NCBI GenBank assembly: GCA_964574705.1
Contig: CAZNOO010000019.1
Location: 1-36,067, forward strand
Origin: JAHIVB01 sp964574705
GTDB lineage: Bacteria; Bacillota_I; Bacilli_A; Izemoplasmatales; Hujiaoplasmataceae
Length of the DNA stretch: 36,067 nucleotides
Direction of reading: 5' to 3'
Under the pieces are notes generated by a model. That model made no database searches and was not told the DNA's origin. It saw only the letters and a list, made by a program, of their open reading frames with translations. A program made the translations under genes and the position numbers. The stretch's first letter is position 1; every line of letters begins with the position of its first letter. This document shows positions 1-7,230 of the stretch, piece after piece.

Positions 1-15
1 GTTGCCGCTATTCGC

Positions 16-38
16 AAAACAAAATAGTTTTTGTTTTT
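16..38 (+). terminator. Possible A/T-only hairpin at window edge
   Basis: A 9-bp inverted repeat made almost only of A/T (16-24 with 29-37, 4-nt loop) is followed by one more T. It could end a gene lying left of the window, but an A/T stem is weak and the upstream gene is not visible. Confidence 0.25.
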
Positions 39-59
39 AAGAGAGAAGGAATGAATCTA

Positions 60-383
60 ATGTGGCAAATTGTCGCTAATTTAAACGAGTTAAAAGAAAA
101 GAAGATGTTAAGGATTGAAGTAGAAGCTTCCGCAATCCTCTTAACATACCACAATGATCATGTCTATGCAATGAGTGACAAATGTCCTCATATGGGAGCG
201 TCCCTTGCAAAAGGTACACTTGCTAACGGAATCGTTACCTGTGCAAGTCATCATGCACAAATCGATGTAACCAACGGAAAACTCGTCTCTAATCCCAAAA
301 TCCTATTTATGAAAATGCCGTCAAAAAATGCAAAGACTTATCAAGTGAAAGTAGAAGAAAACAATATTCTAATTGAACTTTAA
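60..383 (+). CDS. Small Rieske-type [2Fe-2S] protein
   Basis: This 107-residue protein consists of little more than one Rieske fold. The two cluster-binding boxes are visible: C42-x-H44 in CPHMGASL and C61-x2-H64 in CASHHAQ, the usual CxH...CxxH arrangement. Small stand-alone proteins of this type act as ferredoxin-like electron carriers, for example as partners of oxygenases or nitrite reductases; no such partner is visible here. An ATG nine bases upstream (51) abuts the AAGGA Shine-Dalgarno with no spacing, so the ATG at 60, nine bases downstream, is preferred. No signal peptide is seen, so it should be cytoplasmic. The fold is confident; the redox partner is unknown. Confidence 0.8.
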   Translation: MWQIVANLNELKEKKMLRIEVEASAILLTYHNDHVYAMSDKCPHMGASLAKGTLANGIVTCASHHAQIDVTNGKLVSNPKILFMKMPSKNAKTYQVKVEENNILIEL

Positions 384-451
384 TTTCAGTTAAATCAAAG
401 ATTCAGATTTTTAAAAATAAAATAATACTCTAAAAATGAGAAGGGACTTCT

Positions 452-985
452 ATGAAAAAAATCTTTACACTTGTTACAATTATTGCTCTATCTTTCTTTC
501 TTTTAGCATGCGGACAAACGCATACCGTAAGCATTACATTTGAATCAAATGGAGGAACGGCTTATGCTTTAGCTCAAGTCAATTCAGATTCTCCACAATA
601 TTTACCTCCAACTCCTCAAAAAACAGGATTTGTATTCGCGAATTGGTATATCGATTCAGAACTAACTACGCTATATACGCCTAGCGCCTTAGTAGACAAC
701 ACCGAACTGACTTTATATGCGAAATATCTAGCTGACGATCAAACGGAGTTAGTAATAGTCACTTTCGCTACCATCGGTGGAACTTTTATTCCTAACCAAG
801 TGATTGCTTCTGGAAGTCTTCCTACACAACCGACAGATCCGATTAGAACCGGTTCAGAGTTTGATCGTTGGACAATCTATATGGTTAACGGATATGTTGA
901 TTATGATTTTACAACCCCGCTAACACAGCATACAACATTGAATGCAGAATATAATGTGACGGATGCCTTTTCTGAAAAAGGATAA
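452..985 (+). CDS. Lipoprotein with two InlB-type B repeats
   Basis: The N terminus is a lipoprotein signal peptide with a basic start, a hydrophobic core and the lipobox LLAC, predicting lipidation of Cys20 and anchoring outside the membrane. The rest is two roughly 70-residue copies of the Listeria/InlB-B-type repeat (Flg_new family): a strand with VSITFESNGG, a central proline-rich turn, an FANWY/FDRWT motif and a closing LTLYAKY/TLNAEYN strand. Such repeats are beta-grasp-like modules common in surface proteins of Mollicutes and Bacillota. At 177 residues it is short, with no other domain, so adhesion or surface presentation is only inferred. A good GAGAAGGGA ribosome site lies 5 bases upstream and a strong terminator follows. 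Confidence 0.8.
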   Translation: MKKIFTLVTIIALSFFLLACGQTHTVSITFESNGGTAYALAQVNSDSPQYLPPTPQKTGFVFANWYIDSELTTLYTPSALVDNTELTLYAKYLADDQTELVIVTFATIGGTFIPNQVIASGSLPTQPTDPIRTGSEFDRWTIYMVNGYVDYDFTTPLTQHTTLNAEYNVTDAFSEKG

Positions 986-1003
986 AATAATTCAATGTCA
1001 TCA

Positions 1004-1041
1004 CCTCGTTTCATCCATTTTGGAAGAAACGAGGTTTTTTT
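1004..1041 (+). terminator. Rho-independent terminator after lipoprotein gene
   Basis: A perfect 9-bp stem (1004-1012 with 1026-1034, beginning CCTCG) with a 13-nt loop is followed by seven Ts (1035-1041). Confidence 0.9.
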
Positions 1042-1126
1042 ATGGAGGTTCAATATTTTTCTATTATTTTTTGATACAATATTGAATACAAAGAAGATTA
1101 TGAGATTAACGAGCAGGAGGAATAAC

Positions 1127-1780
1127 ATGTTTCAAACAATTCAGAATGCATTTGGAGAATTCAAGAGTTATTATGAGCCAAAGAAAAAGAGAGCCAATAT
1201 TGTGATCGATTCTTGTGCGAACGAAGAATCACTACTAAAATCAATTCAAGAATTTGTTTTATCCCTTGGTTTAACTGAAGCTTTTATTACACCACATGGA
1301 TTACCAATGTTTCAATCCCTTCAACCAGATTATGACATTGGCACATATGAATCCAATCAAGAATATAATCCGGTAACTGGTTATGAACTAATATCATTAG
1401 ATGAAGAGATGTATGAACGATATATGGATACCACCAACAGATCGACGTTCAATATCGACAACATGTCTTATGTTGAACCTGAAGAACTCATTGAGTCTAA
1501 AAATACAGAAGGAAGCAACATTGGCTTAATTCTATTTGAAGAAAAATACATTGGAACTTATTTTACAGTAGGAGAAGAAATTGAATCCTTTGCGATTGAT
1601 CCAGATTATCAAGGTCTTGGACATGGAAAGAACTCATTTCAAACCGTACTTTCTACCATCAAAGGCAATAAACTAATGTTAGTCGCTTCCAGCAATACGG
1701 TTGCATTAAACTTATACATGCAATTTGGATTTAAGAAGACAGACAGGTTCATTTCTTATTGGTATCATTTGAAATATTAA
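1127..1780 (+). CDS. GNAT-family N-acetyltransferase
   Basis: A 217-residue protein whose C-terminal third has the GNAT acetyl-CoA-binding core: a beta strand ending in IDPDYQGLGHGK (the Q/R-x-x-G-x-G/A pyrophosphate loop), then an amphipathic helix, a VASSNTVALNLYMQFGF segment and a final strand, as in RimI-like enzymes. The N-terminal half is not a recognisable domain. An open frame runs 44 codons further upstream, but that part overlaps the preceding terminator; the ATG at 1127 has an AGGAGG site 6 bases away and is chosen. A TACAAT hexamer at 1075-1080 could be its -10 element. Substrate unknown. Confidence 0.8.
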   Translation: MFQTIQNAFGEFKSYYEPKKKRANIVIDSCANEESLLKSIQEFVLSLGLTEAFITPHGLPMFQSLQPDYDIGTYESNQEYNPVTGYELISLDEEMYERYMDTTNRSTFNIDNMSYVEPEELIESKNTEGSNIGLILFEEKYIGTYFTVGEEIESFAIDPDYQGLGHGKNSFQTVLSTIKGNKLMLVASSNTVALNLYMQFGFKKTDRFISYWYHLKY

Positions 1781-1906
1781 AGGATTCTATTTCAACTTGT
1801 TAAAACAAATGATAATATAAATATCGAGCGCACGCCATTCACTCCATGTTTGTGATTTAAATATTATTTTAGGAATATTCATTCGATACTTTTTAGAGGT
1901 GAAGCC

Positions 1907-2860
1907 ATGATTGAATTTAAGAAACCATCTTTAGAAGACTTAGAACAACTTGTCAACTTATTAATGATTCAATATATGGAAGAAACGAATCATGTTTCAT
2001 ATCTTCCAAAACCAGAAGAAATGAAACCCTTGTTCACAAAATCAATATCAAAGTTGATCGATAAAGGAATGGGTCTAATTGCCTTAAAAGACGGTCAAAT
2101 ATTAGGCTATATGATTGGATTACAAACCGGCCCATTATTTGGCAATCACAACGGTATCGTTGTTCCAATGCACGGACATGCTTGCATCCCCAATAAACAG
2201 CATGAAGTCTACTCGTCCCTTTATGCAAAAAATGCTGATCAGTGGGTTAAACTAGGGCTTTTATCTCATGCAATCGTACTGTTTGCACATAATGAAATCC
2301 AAAAAGATTTTTGGTTTGAAAATGGGTTTGGAAAAAGATGTGTAGATGCACTTTCTTTAGTGAAGTCTGAAAATCATGGCTTTCCAAAATTCACAATCAA
2401 AAAAGCAGATGTTTCCGATTTGCCAAATATAGCTGAACTTCATCGAGAACATACCCTCTATTACAGAAATTCACCTATTTTTATGCCGAATAAAGAAGAA
2501 GATTCTTTAGAAGATTTAAAGAACTGGTTCAACCAAAAAAACCATCATTTATGGTTTTCTGTTATAAACAATGAAGTCTTAGGTTATATGAGGATACAAC
2601 CTCGTGCGGAAAGTATTGTATCGTATCACAACGATGTCATGAACATTACTGGAGCCTACGTCAAAACTACAAGCAGACACCAAAACATAGGATCGTGTCT
2701 CTTAGAAGAAGTTATGAATTGGTTGAAATCAAACGATATTCCACTTTGTGGAGTGGATTACGAATCGATTAATCCAATTGGAGCGGGGTTTTGGGAAAAA
2801 CACTTTACGCCATACGCTATATCACTTACCAGAAGAATTGATGAACGAATCCTTGAATAG
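1907..2860 (+). CDS. Protein with two tandem GNAT domains
   Basis: The 317-residue product appears to be two GNAT folds in a row. The first (about 1-150) starts with a typical FKKPSLEDLEQLVNL strand-helix and contains ILGYMIG, but its acetyl-CoA loop is poorly conserved (PMHGHACIPN where Q/R-x-x-G-x-G/A is expected). The second (about 160-317) has VLGYMRI, ITGAYVKTTSRHQNIGSCL (the acetyl-CoA loop) and a C-terminal INPIGAGFWEKHF segment. In tandem-GNAT proteins one domain is often catalytically dead; here the first looks the weaker. An AGAGGTG site lies 7 bases before the ATG. It is distinct from the neighbouring single-domain acetyltransferase. Substrate unknown. Confidence 0.75.
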   Translation: MIEFKKPSLEDLEQLVNLLMIQYMEETNHVSYLPKPEEMKPLFTKSISKLIDKGMGLIALKDGQILGYMIGLQTGPLFGNHNGIVVPMHGHACIPNKQHEVYSSLYAKNADQWVKLGLLSHAIVLFAHNEIQKDFWFENGFGKRCVDALSLVKSENHGFPKFTIKKADVSDLPNIAELHREHTLYYRNSPIFMPNKEEDSLEDLKNWFNQKNHHLWFSVINNEVLGYMRIQPRAESIVSYHNDVMNITGAYVKTTSRHQNIGSCLLEEVMNWLKSNDIPLCGVDYESINPIGAGFWEKHFTPYAISLTRRIDERILE

Positions 2861-2880
2861 GACGAGACTAGTCAAAATAT

Positions 2881-2906
2881 AAATGTCGCGGAATTCGTGA
2901 CATTTT
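2881..2906 (+). terminator. Hairpin after the tandem-GNAT gene
   Basis: A 10-bp stem (2881-2890 with 2896-2905, one G-U pair) and 5-nt loop begin 20 bases after the stop codon. The T tract is short (four Ts), so this may be a weak terminator. Confidence 0.5.
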
Positions 2907-2941
2907 AAATTTAGATGTCTTTTTGGGAGGATTTCTAAAAC

Positions 2942-2970
2942 AAAAAAGCGACCTTAAAATGGTCGCTTTT
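2942..2970 (-). terminator. Terminator of the Smr gene
   Basis: A 10-bp stem (2944-2953 with 2961-2970) and 7-nt loop sit just past the minus-strand stop at 2976. On the minus strand it runs into six Ts; on the plus strand into four, so it may also stop transcription from the left. Confidence 0.85.
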
Positions 2971-2975
2971 CGCAT

Positions 2976-3308
2976 TTATACATTGAATACATAAGTGATT
3001 CCATCATTCCCTTTATGAAAGTCAGAATCGTTTTGAATCAAAGGTTTATATTTCCGAATGGCATCATCATATCCCATTGGCGTCGATATCGCTTCTCCGG
3101 GAATATAAGCTTTAATCTGATGATGATTCAATTTATCTTCAAGCAAGTCATGACATGCTTGTTTAATTTTTCCGCCTTTTCCACTGGAACCGTATCCATG
3201 GATGATTTTAATTACTTTTTCTGGTTTAGAAATCTTCAGAAACATTTCTAAATTATAAATGGCATCTTCAACCCGAGGCATTGAATGATGGATATCGAAC
3301 TCTTTCAA
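2976..3308 (-). CDS. Small Smr-domain protein
   Basis: A 110-residue protein that is essentially one Smr (MutS2 C-terminal type) domain. It opens with FDIHHSMPRVEDAIYNLEMFL and has the hallmark HGYGSSGKGG loop, where HGxG...G contacts nucleic acid. Smr domains are nicking endonucleases or RNA-binding modules; on their own their role is mostly unknown. An ATG 60 bases upstream (3368) would give 130 residues, but a TATAAT element (complement 3336-3341) lies inside that extension and a GGGAGGA ribosome site directly precedes the TTG at 3308, so TTG is taken as the start. Divergent from the VOC gene. Confidence 0.8.
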   Translation of the reverse strand: MKEFDIHHSMPRVEDAIYNLEMFLKISKPEKVIKIIHGYGSSGKGGKIKQACHDLLEDKLNHHQIKAYIPGEAISTPMGYDDAIRKYKPLIQNDSDFHKGNDGITYVFNV

Positions 3309-3335
3309 TTTGATTCCTCCCTTATAAGACACTTT

Positions 3336-3341
3336 ATTATA
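3336..3341 (-). promoter_or_regulatory. Probable -10 element for the Smr gene
   Basis: A perfect TATAAT on the minus strand, 27 bases before the TTG start. The -35 candidate (TTCAAT, 16 bases further) is weak. Its place downstream of the ATG at 3368 decides the start call. Confidence 0.55.
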
Positions 3342-3454
3342 CTTTATCCCTTTGAATATTGAAACCATTCTTGATAATCTTGTTGGAGATTGTAAATCGT
3401 ATCTTTTGCATTCTTCATATCTTGAGCGTATGATATCTTATGGAGGATCATATT

Positions 3455-3856
3455 ATGAAAATCGAAGTCTATATGAATTATAACAGAAATGCAAGTCTTG
3501 CTTTAAAGAGATATAAAGAAGTATTCCAAACAGAAGAACCTAAAATCATGTATTATAAAGACATGCCAGGCTATCTTGGCCCCGAAGGCGACAAAGAACT
3601 TGTGTTGCATAGTTTAATTAGGATTGGAAACATTGTGTTTCATGCCTCTGATACGCCTTCAGAAGGCGCATACGTCAAAGGCAATAATATTAGCCTGATG
3701 GTCGCATGTGAGTCTGTAGAGGAAGTAGAACGCTTTTACGGAGGTCTTAAGAAGAACTCAAAGGAACATACAACACCGACCAAAACATTTTTTGCGAAGT
3801 CCTATGCAACCGTTGAAGATGAGTTTGGGATTCGTTGGCAATTTATATATGAGTAA
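3455..3856 (+). CDS. VOC/PhnB-like glyoxalase-fold protein
   Basis: A 133-residue protein of the vicinal-oxygen-chelate superfamily, PhnB/YjdN-like subgroup: an MKIEVYMNYN opening strand, the KEVFQTEE segment, GNIVFHASD, ISLMVACESVEEVERFYGGL, and the family ending DEFGIRWQFIYE. Members of this subgroup often have unknown substrates and several have lost the metal ligands. The ATG at 3455, with GGAGG 8 bases upstream, is preferred over an in-frame ATG at 3440 that lies ahead of the ribosome site. It stands alone between a divergent gene and its own terminator. Confidence 0.75.
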   Translation: MKIEVYMNYNRNASLALKRYKEVFQTEEPKIMYYKDMPGYLGPEGDKELVLHSLIRIGNIVFHASDTPSEGAYVKGNNISLMVACESVEEVERFYGGLKKNSKEHTTPTKTFFAKSYATVEDEFGIRWQFIYE

Positions 3857-3882
3857 AGACAAGAATTCCTTGTCTTTTTTTT
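3855..3882 (+). terminator. Terminator overlapping the VOC gene stop
   Basis: A 9-bp stem (3855-3863 with 3869-3877) and 5-nt loop run into a T tract ending at 3882. The first two stem bases belong to the TAA stop codon. Confidence 0.9.
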
Positions 3883-3934
3883 ACAAAAATAACGATTAAA
3901 TTATTCATATTTGGTTTTCCTTTATTCATTTTAG

Positions 3935-3943
3935 TGATATAAT
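3935..3943 (+). promoter_or_regulatory. Extended -10 promoter of the GGDEF gene
   Basis: TGATATAAT is a perfect extended -10 element about 37 bases before the GTG start. No convincing -35 is seen at 16-18 bases, which extended -10 promoters tolerate. Confidence 0.55.
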
Positions 3944-3979
3944 GAAATCACAACTTTAGACTGAAAGGCGGCGGATGGA

Positions 3980-5113
3980 GTGGAGACTATCTACCGGATT
4001 CAAGTAAACTTGATGGCAATGATTGTATTGCTGTCACTTTTCGTTATCTCAAGAAAGAAACTAGATCGACACGACTCGTTGAATAGTGCTTTTTTTCTAA
4101 CCCTTGCGACGATCTTTTTGGGATTACTTTTTGAGACTGCAACTTGTTTAACCAACGGAGATACAAACCCACTTTTGATGTTTGTATCTAACTTCATGAA
4201 TGTTGGAATGTTTTCGGTATCTCCTTTGTTGTCATTAACGTTTTTGATTTTTATTCACCGTGTTGTGTTAGGTAACCGCACAATCAATAAGAATATCATG
4301 ATTTTATTGCTGATTCCGATTGGACTCAATTTCATCATGGCGCTTTTGTCCCCATTCTTTGGATTCATATTTTCAATTGACGCAGCGGGCGTTTACCATA
4401 GAGAAAGCTGGTTTATTCTCTCCGCCGCAATCACGTATGTATATATGTTTATCGGCATAGGCGTTATCATCTATAATCGCAAGAAATTATTAAGGCAGGA
4501 CTTAAGAACCTTTCTTATGATTGGAATCACTCCAATCATTGCCGGCGTATTCCAAGTCGCGTTTTATGGACTGCTCTTGATATGGAGTAGTGCCGCAGTC
4601 GCTTTGTGTCTCGCCTATCTCTACCTTCAAGATCGTATGATTCATCTGGACTCTATGACGGGTACGTGGACTAGAGAATCTTTTTACAATGTCTATTCCA
4701 GAAGAATTCTCAATTCAAACGGAGACTGTTTCGCCGCAATCTATTTTGATATTGACAATTTAAAATCCATTAATGATATTTATGGGCATATTGAGGGAGA
4801 CAAAGCCATTATAGCTGCGATTGACATTGTCAAAGACAATTTGAAATCGGGAGACATTCTTTGCCGGTTAGGTGGAGATGAATTTATCATCATCATTGAA
4901 AATTGTGATCTATCTTTCGCTGAAGAGAAACTTCATAGAATTAAAGCGGCTTATAAAGACTTTGCAATTTCCAAACAAAAACCTTATACAATTGAGTGCA
5001 GTTTCGGTTGTGCGGTCTATAATCAAGAATTTACAAGTCTTGAAGTGTTTTTAAGACACATTGATTTTTTAATGTATCAAGATAAAAACGCAAAAAGAGT
5101 CGTTTCCAATTAA
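3980..5113 (+). CDS. Membrane-bound diguanylate cyclase (GGDEF)
   Basis: The first about 210 of 377 residues contain six or seven hydrophobic segments, an integral-membrane sensor region without a recognised name. The C-terminal part is a GGDEF domain: DSMTGTWTRESF start, YFDIDNLKSINDIYGHIEGD metal/GTP-binding helix-turn, and the intact signature GGDEF at 298-302. It should make cyclic di-GMP from two GTP at the inner face of the membrane. The usual RxxD product-inhibition site five residues before the signature reads KSGD, so feedback inhibition may be weak. No EAL or PilZ gene is present in the window. The start is a GTG after a modest AAAGG site; no better in-frame ATG exists nearby. Confidence 0.88.
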   Translation: METIYRIQVNLMAMIVLLSLFVISRKKLDRHDSLNSAFFLTLATIFLGLLFETATCLTNGDTNPLLMFVSNFMNVGMFSVSPLLSLTFLIFIHRVVLGNRTINKNIMILLLIPIGLNFIMALLSPFFGFIFSIDAAGVYHRESWFILSAAITYVYMFIGIGVIIYNRKKLLRQDLRTFLMIGITPIIAGVFQVAFYGLLLIWSSAAVALCLAYLYLQDRMIHLDSMTGTWTRESFYNVYSRRILNSNGDCFAAIYFDIDNLKSINDIYGHIEGDKAIIAAIDIVKDNLKSGDILCRLGGDEFIIIIENCDLSFAEEKLHRIKAAYKDFAISKQKPYTIECSFGCAVYNQEFTSLEVFLRHIDFLMYQDKNAKRVVSN

Positions 5114-5170
5114 AAAGTTCTTGTATTTTTTGTAAATGCTCTTTTCATATTGTTTGAATTTATTATAATG

Positions 5171-5199
5171 AAAGTGATATCTCAAATATCACTTTTTTT
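5171..5199 (+). terminator. Terminator after the GGDEF gene
   Basis: A perfect 10-bp stem (5171-5180 with 5186-5195) and 5-nt loop end in seven Ts (5193-5199). A TATAAT hexamer (5164-5169) lies just before the stem without a good -35, so a promoter for the next gene may be embedded here. Confidence 0.85.
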
Positions 5200-5219
5200 A
5201 ATGAATTGAGGGTGTGTGT

Positions 5220-7064
5220 ATGAATTTTAAAAAGAAAGCCAAATATTTATTTGATCGCTTTTTATCGAGAGGAACCTTCTCACTCATCATGATGTTGTTT
5301 TTAATTACCTTCATCAGTGTCTTAATTGTGGGAATCATCGCGTTTTTTGTCAGTGGTGATAATTCTATTTTTCATGTCATCTGGATTAGTTTCATGCAGA
5401 CGCTGGATGCCGGAAACTTATCAGGAGAAGAAGGAACTTTCCTTTATATTGTAATGATGACGGTATCAACGATTGTAGGACTGTTCGTGACGAGCTTATT
5501 GATATCGTTTGTGTCAAACGGATTTCAAACAAAACTTGAGAATCTTCAAAAAGGTGCGTCAGGTGTCATTGAAAAGAATCATACATTGATTCTTGGATAC
5601 AATGATAATGTATCTGTTTTAGTCGGAGAACTGATACAAGCAAATCTAAATGTCAGGAAACCGGTGATTGTTATATTGACTGACAGAGATTTGATTGAAA
5701 CCACAAGCGACCTTAAATTGAAACTAAAGAAATTCCATAATTCTGACATCATTGTAAGAACAGGATCGATCTTCGACAAAGATGATTTAAACCGGATGAG
5801 CATTTCGGATGCGAAAAGCGTGATCCTAGCTTGCGACAATGACTCTGAAACCATCAAGACGATACTTGCGATTAGGCAGACCGCTTTCTTCGAATCAGGA
5901 CACGTGGGATACATTTCTACAATCTTAAATAAATCTTCCAATATCGCTGTTGCGAAGAACATCGGAAAAGATAAACTTGAAGTGATTCACCTAGCAGATT
6001 CCATGAACCGGATTATGGCTCAAACTTGCCTTCAACCGGGACTCTCATTTATCTATAAAGATGTCTTTGATTTCTCTGGAGATGAGTTCTATTTTTACCG
6101 TCATAATAATGCGTTGACCGGACTTACCTTTAGAGAGGTTTTGTCTAAATCAAACCATTCCACCATCGTCGGACTGTTTCGAAATCAGGAAGTATTATTG
6201 AATCCATCGATGGACGCTTTGGTAGAAGAAAATGATCAAATCATCTGCATCTCAGAAGATGACGATACCATCTATATGGATGGTAATCCCATGGTCTTGT
6301 CTCAAATGATCGTCAACGGAAGTCATCGTCAAAATAAAGTTAAGCGTCATATTCTATCCATCGGTTGTAACGAATCAACACTTCCGGTGATGAAAGAATT
6401 TAAACCTTACGTCAAACCAGGCTCAAAAATAACATTTCTGTTTTCTGAAGTGAAAACGGAAGAAGAACTCGAACCCTTAAAATTATTGGAATTCATTGAC
6501 TATGACATTATCTATGGAGACACAACCGATTTAACAGTATTAAGCAATATTAACTATCATGACATTGACACGATTATTATCTTCGGGTCCCATTTAGAAG
6601 ATGATGAACAAAGCGATTCTGATACGCTATTAACCGTTCTTCATTTAAGGGAACTTGAAAAGAAACTCAAACTGAATTTCCAAATCGTCATTGAAATTCG
6701 CAAGAATGCCAATGCCGATATTATGCAGTACGCATCGATCGACGACTTCGTTGTATCAAATGTCTTAACAAACAAGATGCTCGCTCAGATTGCGGAAAAC
6801 AGATATCTTCGTCCTGTCTTTGAAGAACTGCTCACAAGCGAAGGCTCTGAAATCTATTTGAAACCCGCTGAAGAATATGTCCTTCTTGACGAATCCGTCA
6901 ACTTCTATACCGTGATTGAAAGTGCCTCAAAGAAAAAAGAAGTCGCAATTGGATACAAGAAGAAATCAATTAAGAAAAAAGGTGGCATATTCGTCAATCC
7001 TAGAAAAGACGAATATCTAACCTTTGAAGTTGGAGACATGATTATCGTCATTTGTGAAGATTAA
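5220..7064 (+). CDS. CASTOR/POLLUX-type ion channel
   Basis: A 614-residue channel subunit. Two membrane helices (about 20-45 and 80-105) flank a pore helix and the filter-like sequence DAGN (63-66), which matches the DAGN/DSGN filter of CASTOR/POLLUX/DMI1 channels and not the TVGYG of ordinary K+ channels. A cytoplasmic region follows with two Rossmann-like RCK/TrkA-N-type units: one around 118-330 (LGYNDNVSVLVGEL, SVILACDND) and one from about 365 (ILSIGCNESTLPVM, IIYGDTTDLTVL). Plant relatives are nuclear cation channels; bacterial relatives are little studied. The ATG at 5220 is chosen over a GTG at 5214 because GAGGG is then 7 bases away. Ion selectivity is not predictable from this alone. 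Confidence 0.82.
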   Translation: MNFKKKAKYLFDRFLSRGTFSLIMMLFLITFISVLIVGIIAFFVSGDNSIFHVIWISFMQTLDAGNLSGEEGTFLYIVMMTVSTIVGLFVTSLLISFVSNGFQTKLENLQKGASGVIEKNHTLILGYNDNVSVLVGELIQANLNVRKPVIVILTDRDLIETTSDLKLKLKKFHNSDIIVRTGSIFDKDDLNRMSISDAKSVILACDNDSETIKTILAIRQTAFFESGHVGYISTILNKSSNIAVAKNIGKDKLEVIHLADSMNRIMAQTCLQPGLSFIYKDVFDFSGDEFYFYRHNNALTGLTFREVLSKSNHSTIVGLFRNQEVLLNPSMDALVEENDQIICISEDDDTIYMDGNPMVLSQMIVNGSHRQNKVKRHILSIGCNESTLPVMKEFKPYVKPGSKITFLFSEVKTEEELEPLKLLEFIDYDIIYGDTTDLTVLSNINYHDIDTIIIFGSHLEDDEQSDSDTLLTVLHLRELEKKLKLNFQIVIEIRKNANADIMQYASIDDFVVSNVLTNKMLAQIAENRYLRPVFEELLTSEGSEIYLKPAEEYVLLDESVNFYTVIESASKKKEVAIGYKKKSIKKKGGIFVNPRKDEYLTFEVGDMIIVICED

Positions 7065-7078
7065 TCATTACATTTAAG

Positions 7079-7103
7079 AATGGTTGCCTAGCGACCATTT
7101 TTT
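7079..7103 (+). terminator. Terminator after the channel gene
   Basis: A 9-bp stem with one G-U pair (7079-7087 with 7091-7099), a 3-nt loop and a run of six Ts ending at 7103. Confidence 0.85.
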
Positions 7104-7178
7104 CTTTCTATATATATACTTTTTTTTAATAATGTAATTATTAACGAATTTCCTCACAATTTTCTCAAATGAAATCGG

Positions 7179-7207
7179 TTGACTTTCACGCCAGATGTAA
7201 GTATACT
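7179..7207 (+). promoter_or_regulatory. Promoter of topA
   Basis: A -35 TTGACT (7179-7184), 17-bp spacer and -10 TATACT (7202-7207): a clear housekeeping-sigma promoter 23 bases before the start codon. Confidence 0.85.
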
Positions 7208-7230
7208 ATCATTCGAAACGGGGTAATACT

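Noticed and set aside
1907..2860. Frameshifted fusion of two acetyltransferase genes
   Set aside because: The frame is continuous, both halves fit GNAT folds, and tandem GNAT proteins are well known.
5164..5199. Promoter plus attenuator in front of the ion-channel gene
   Set aside because: Transcription from the TATAAT at 5164 would start inside the hairpin stem, so the hairpin is better explained as the terminator of the upstream gene; no -35 supports the promoter.
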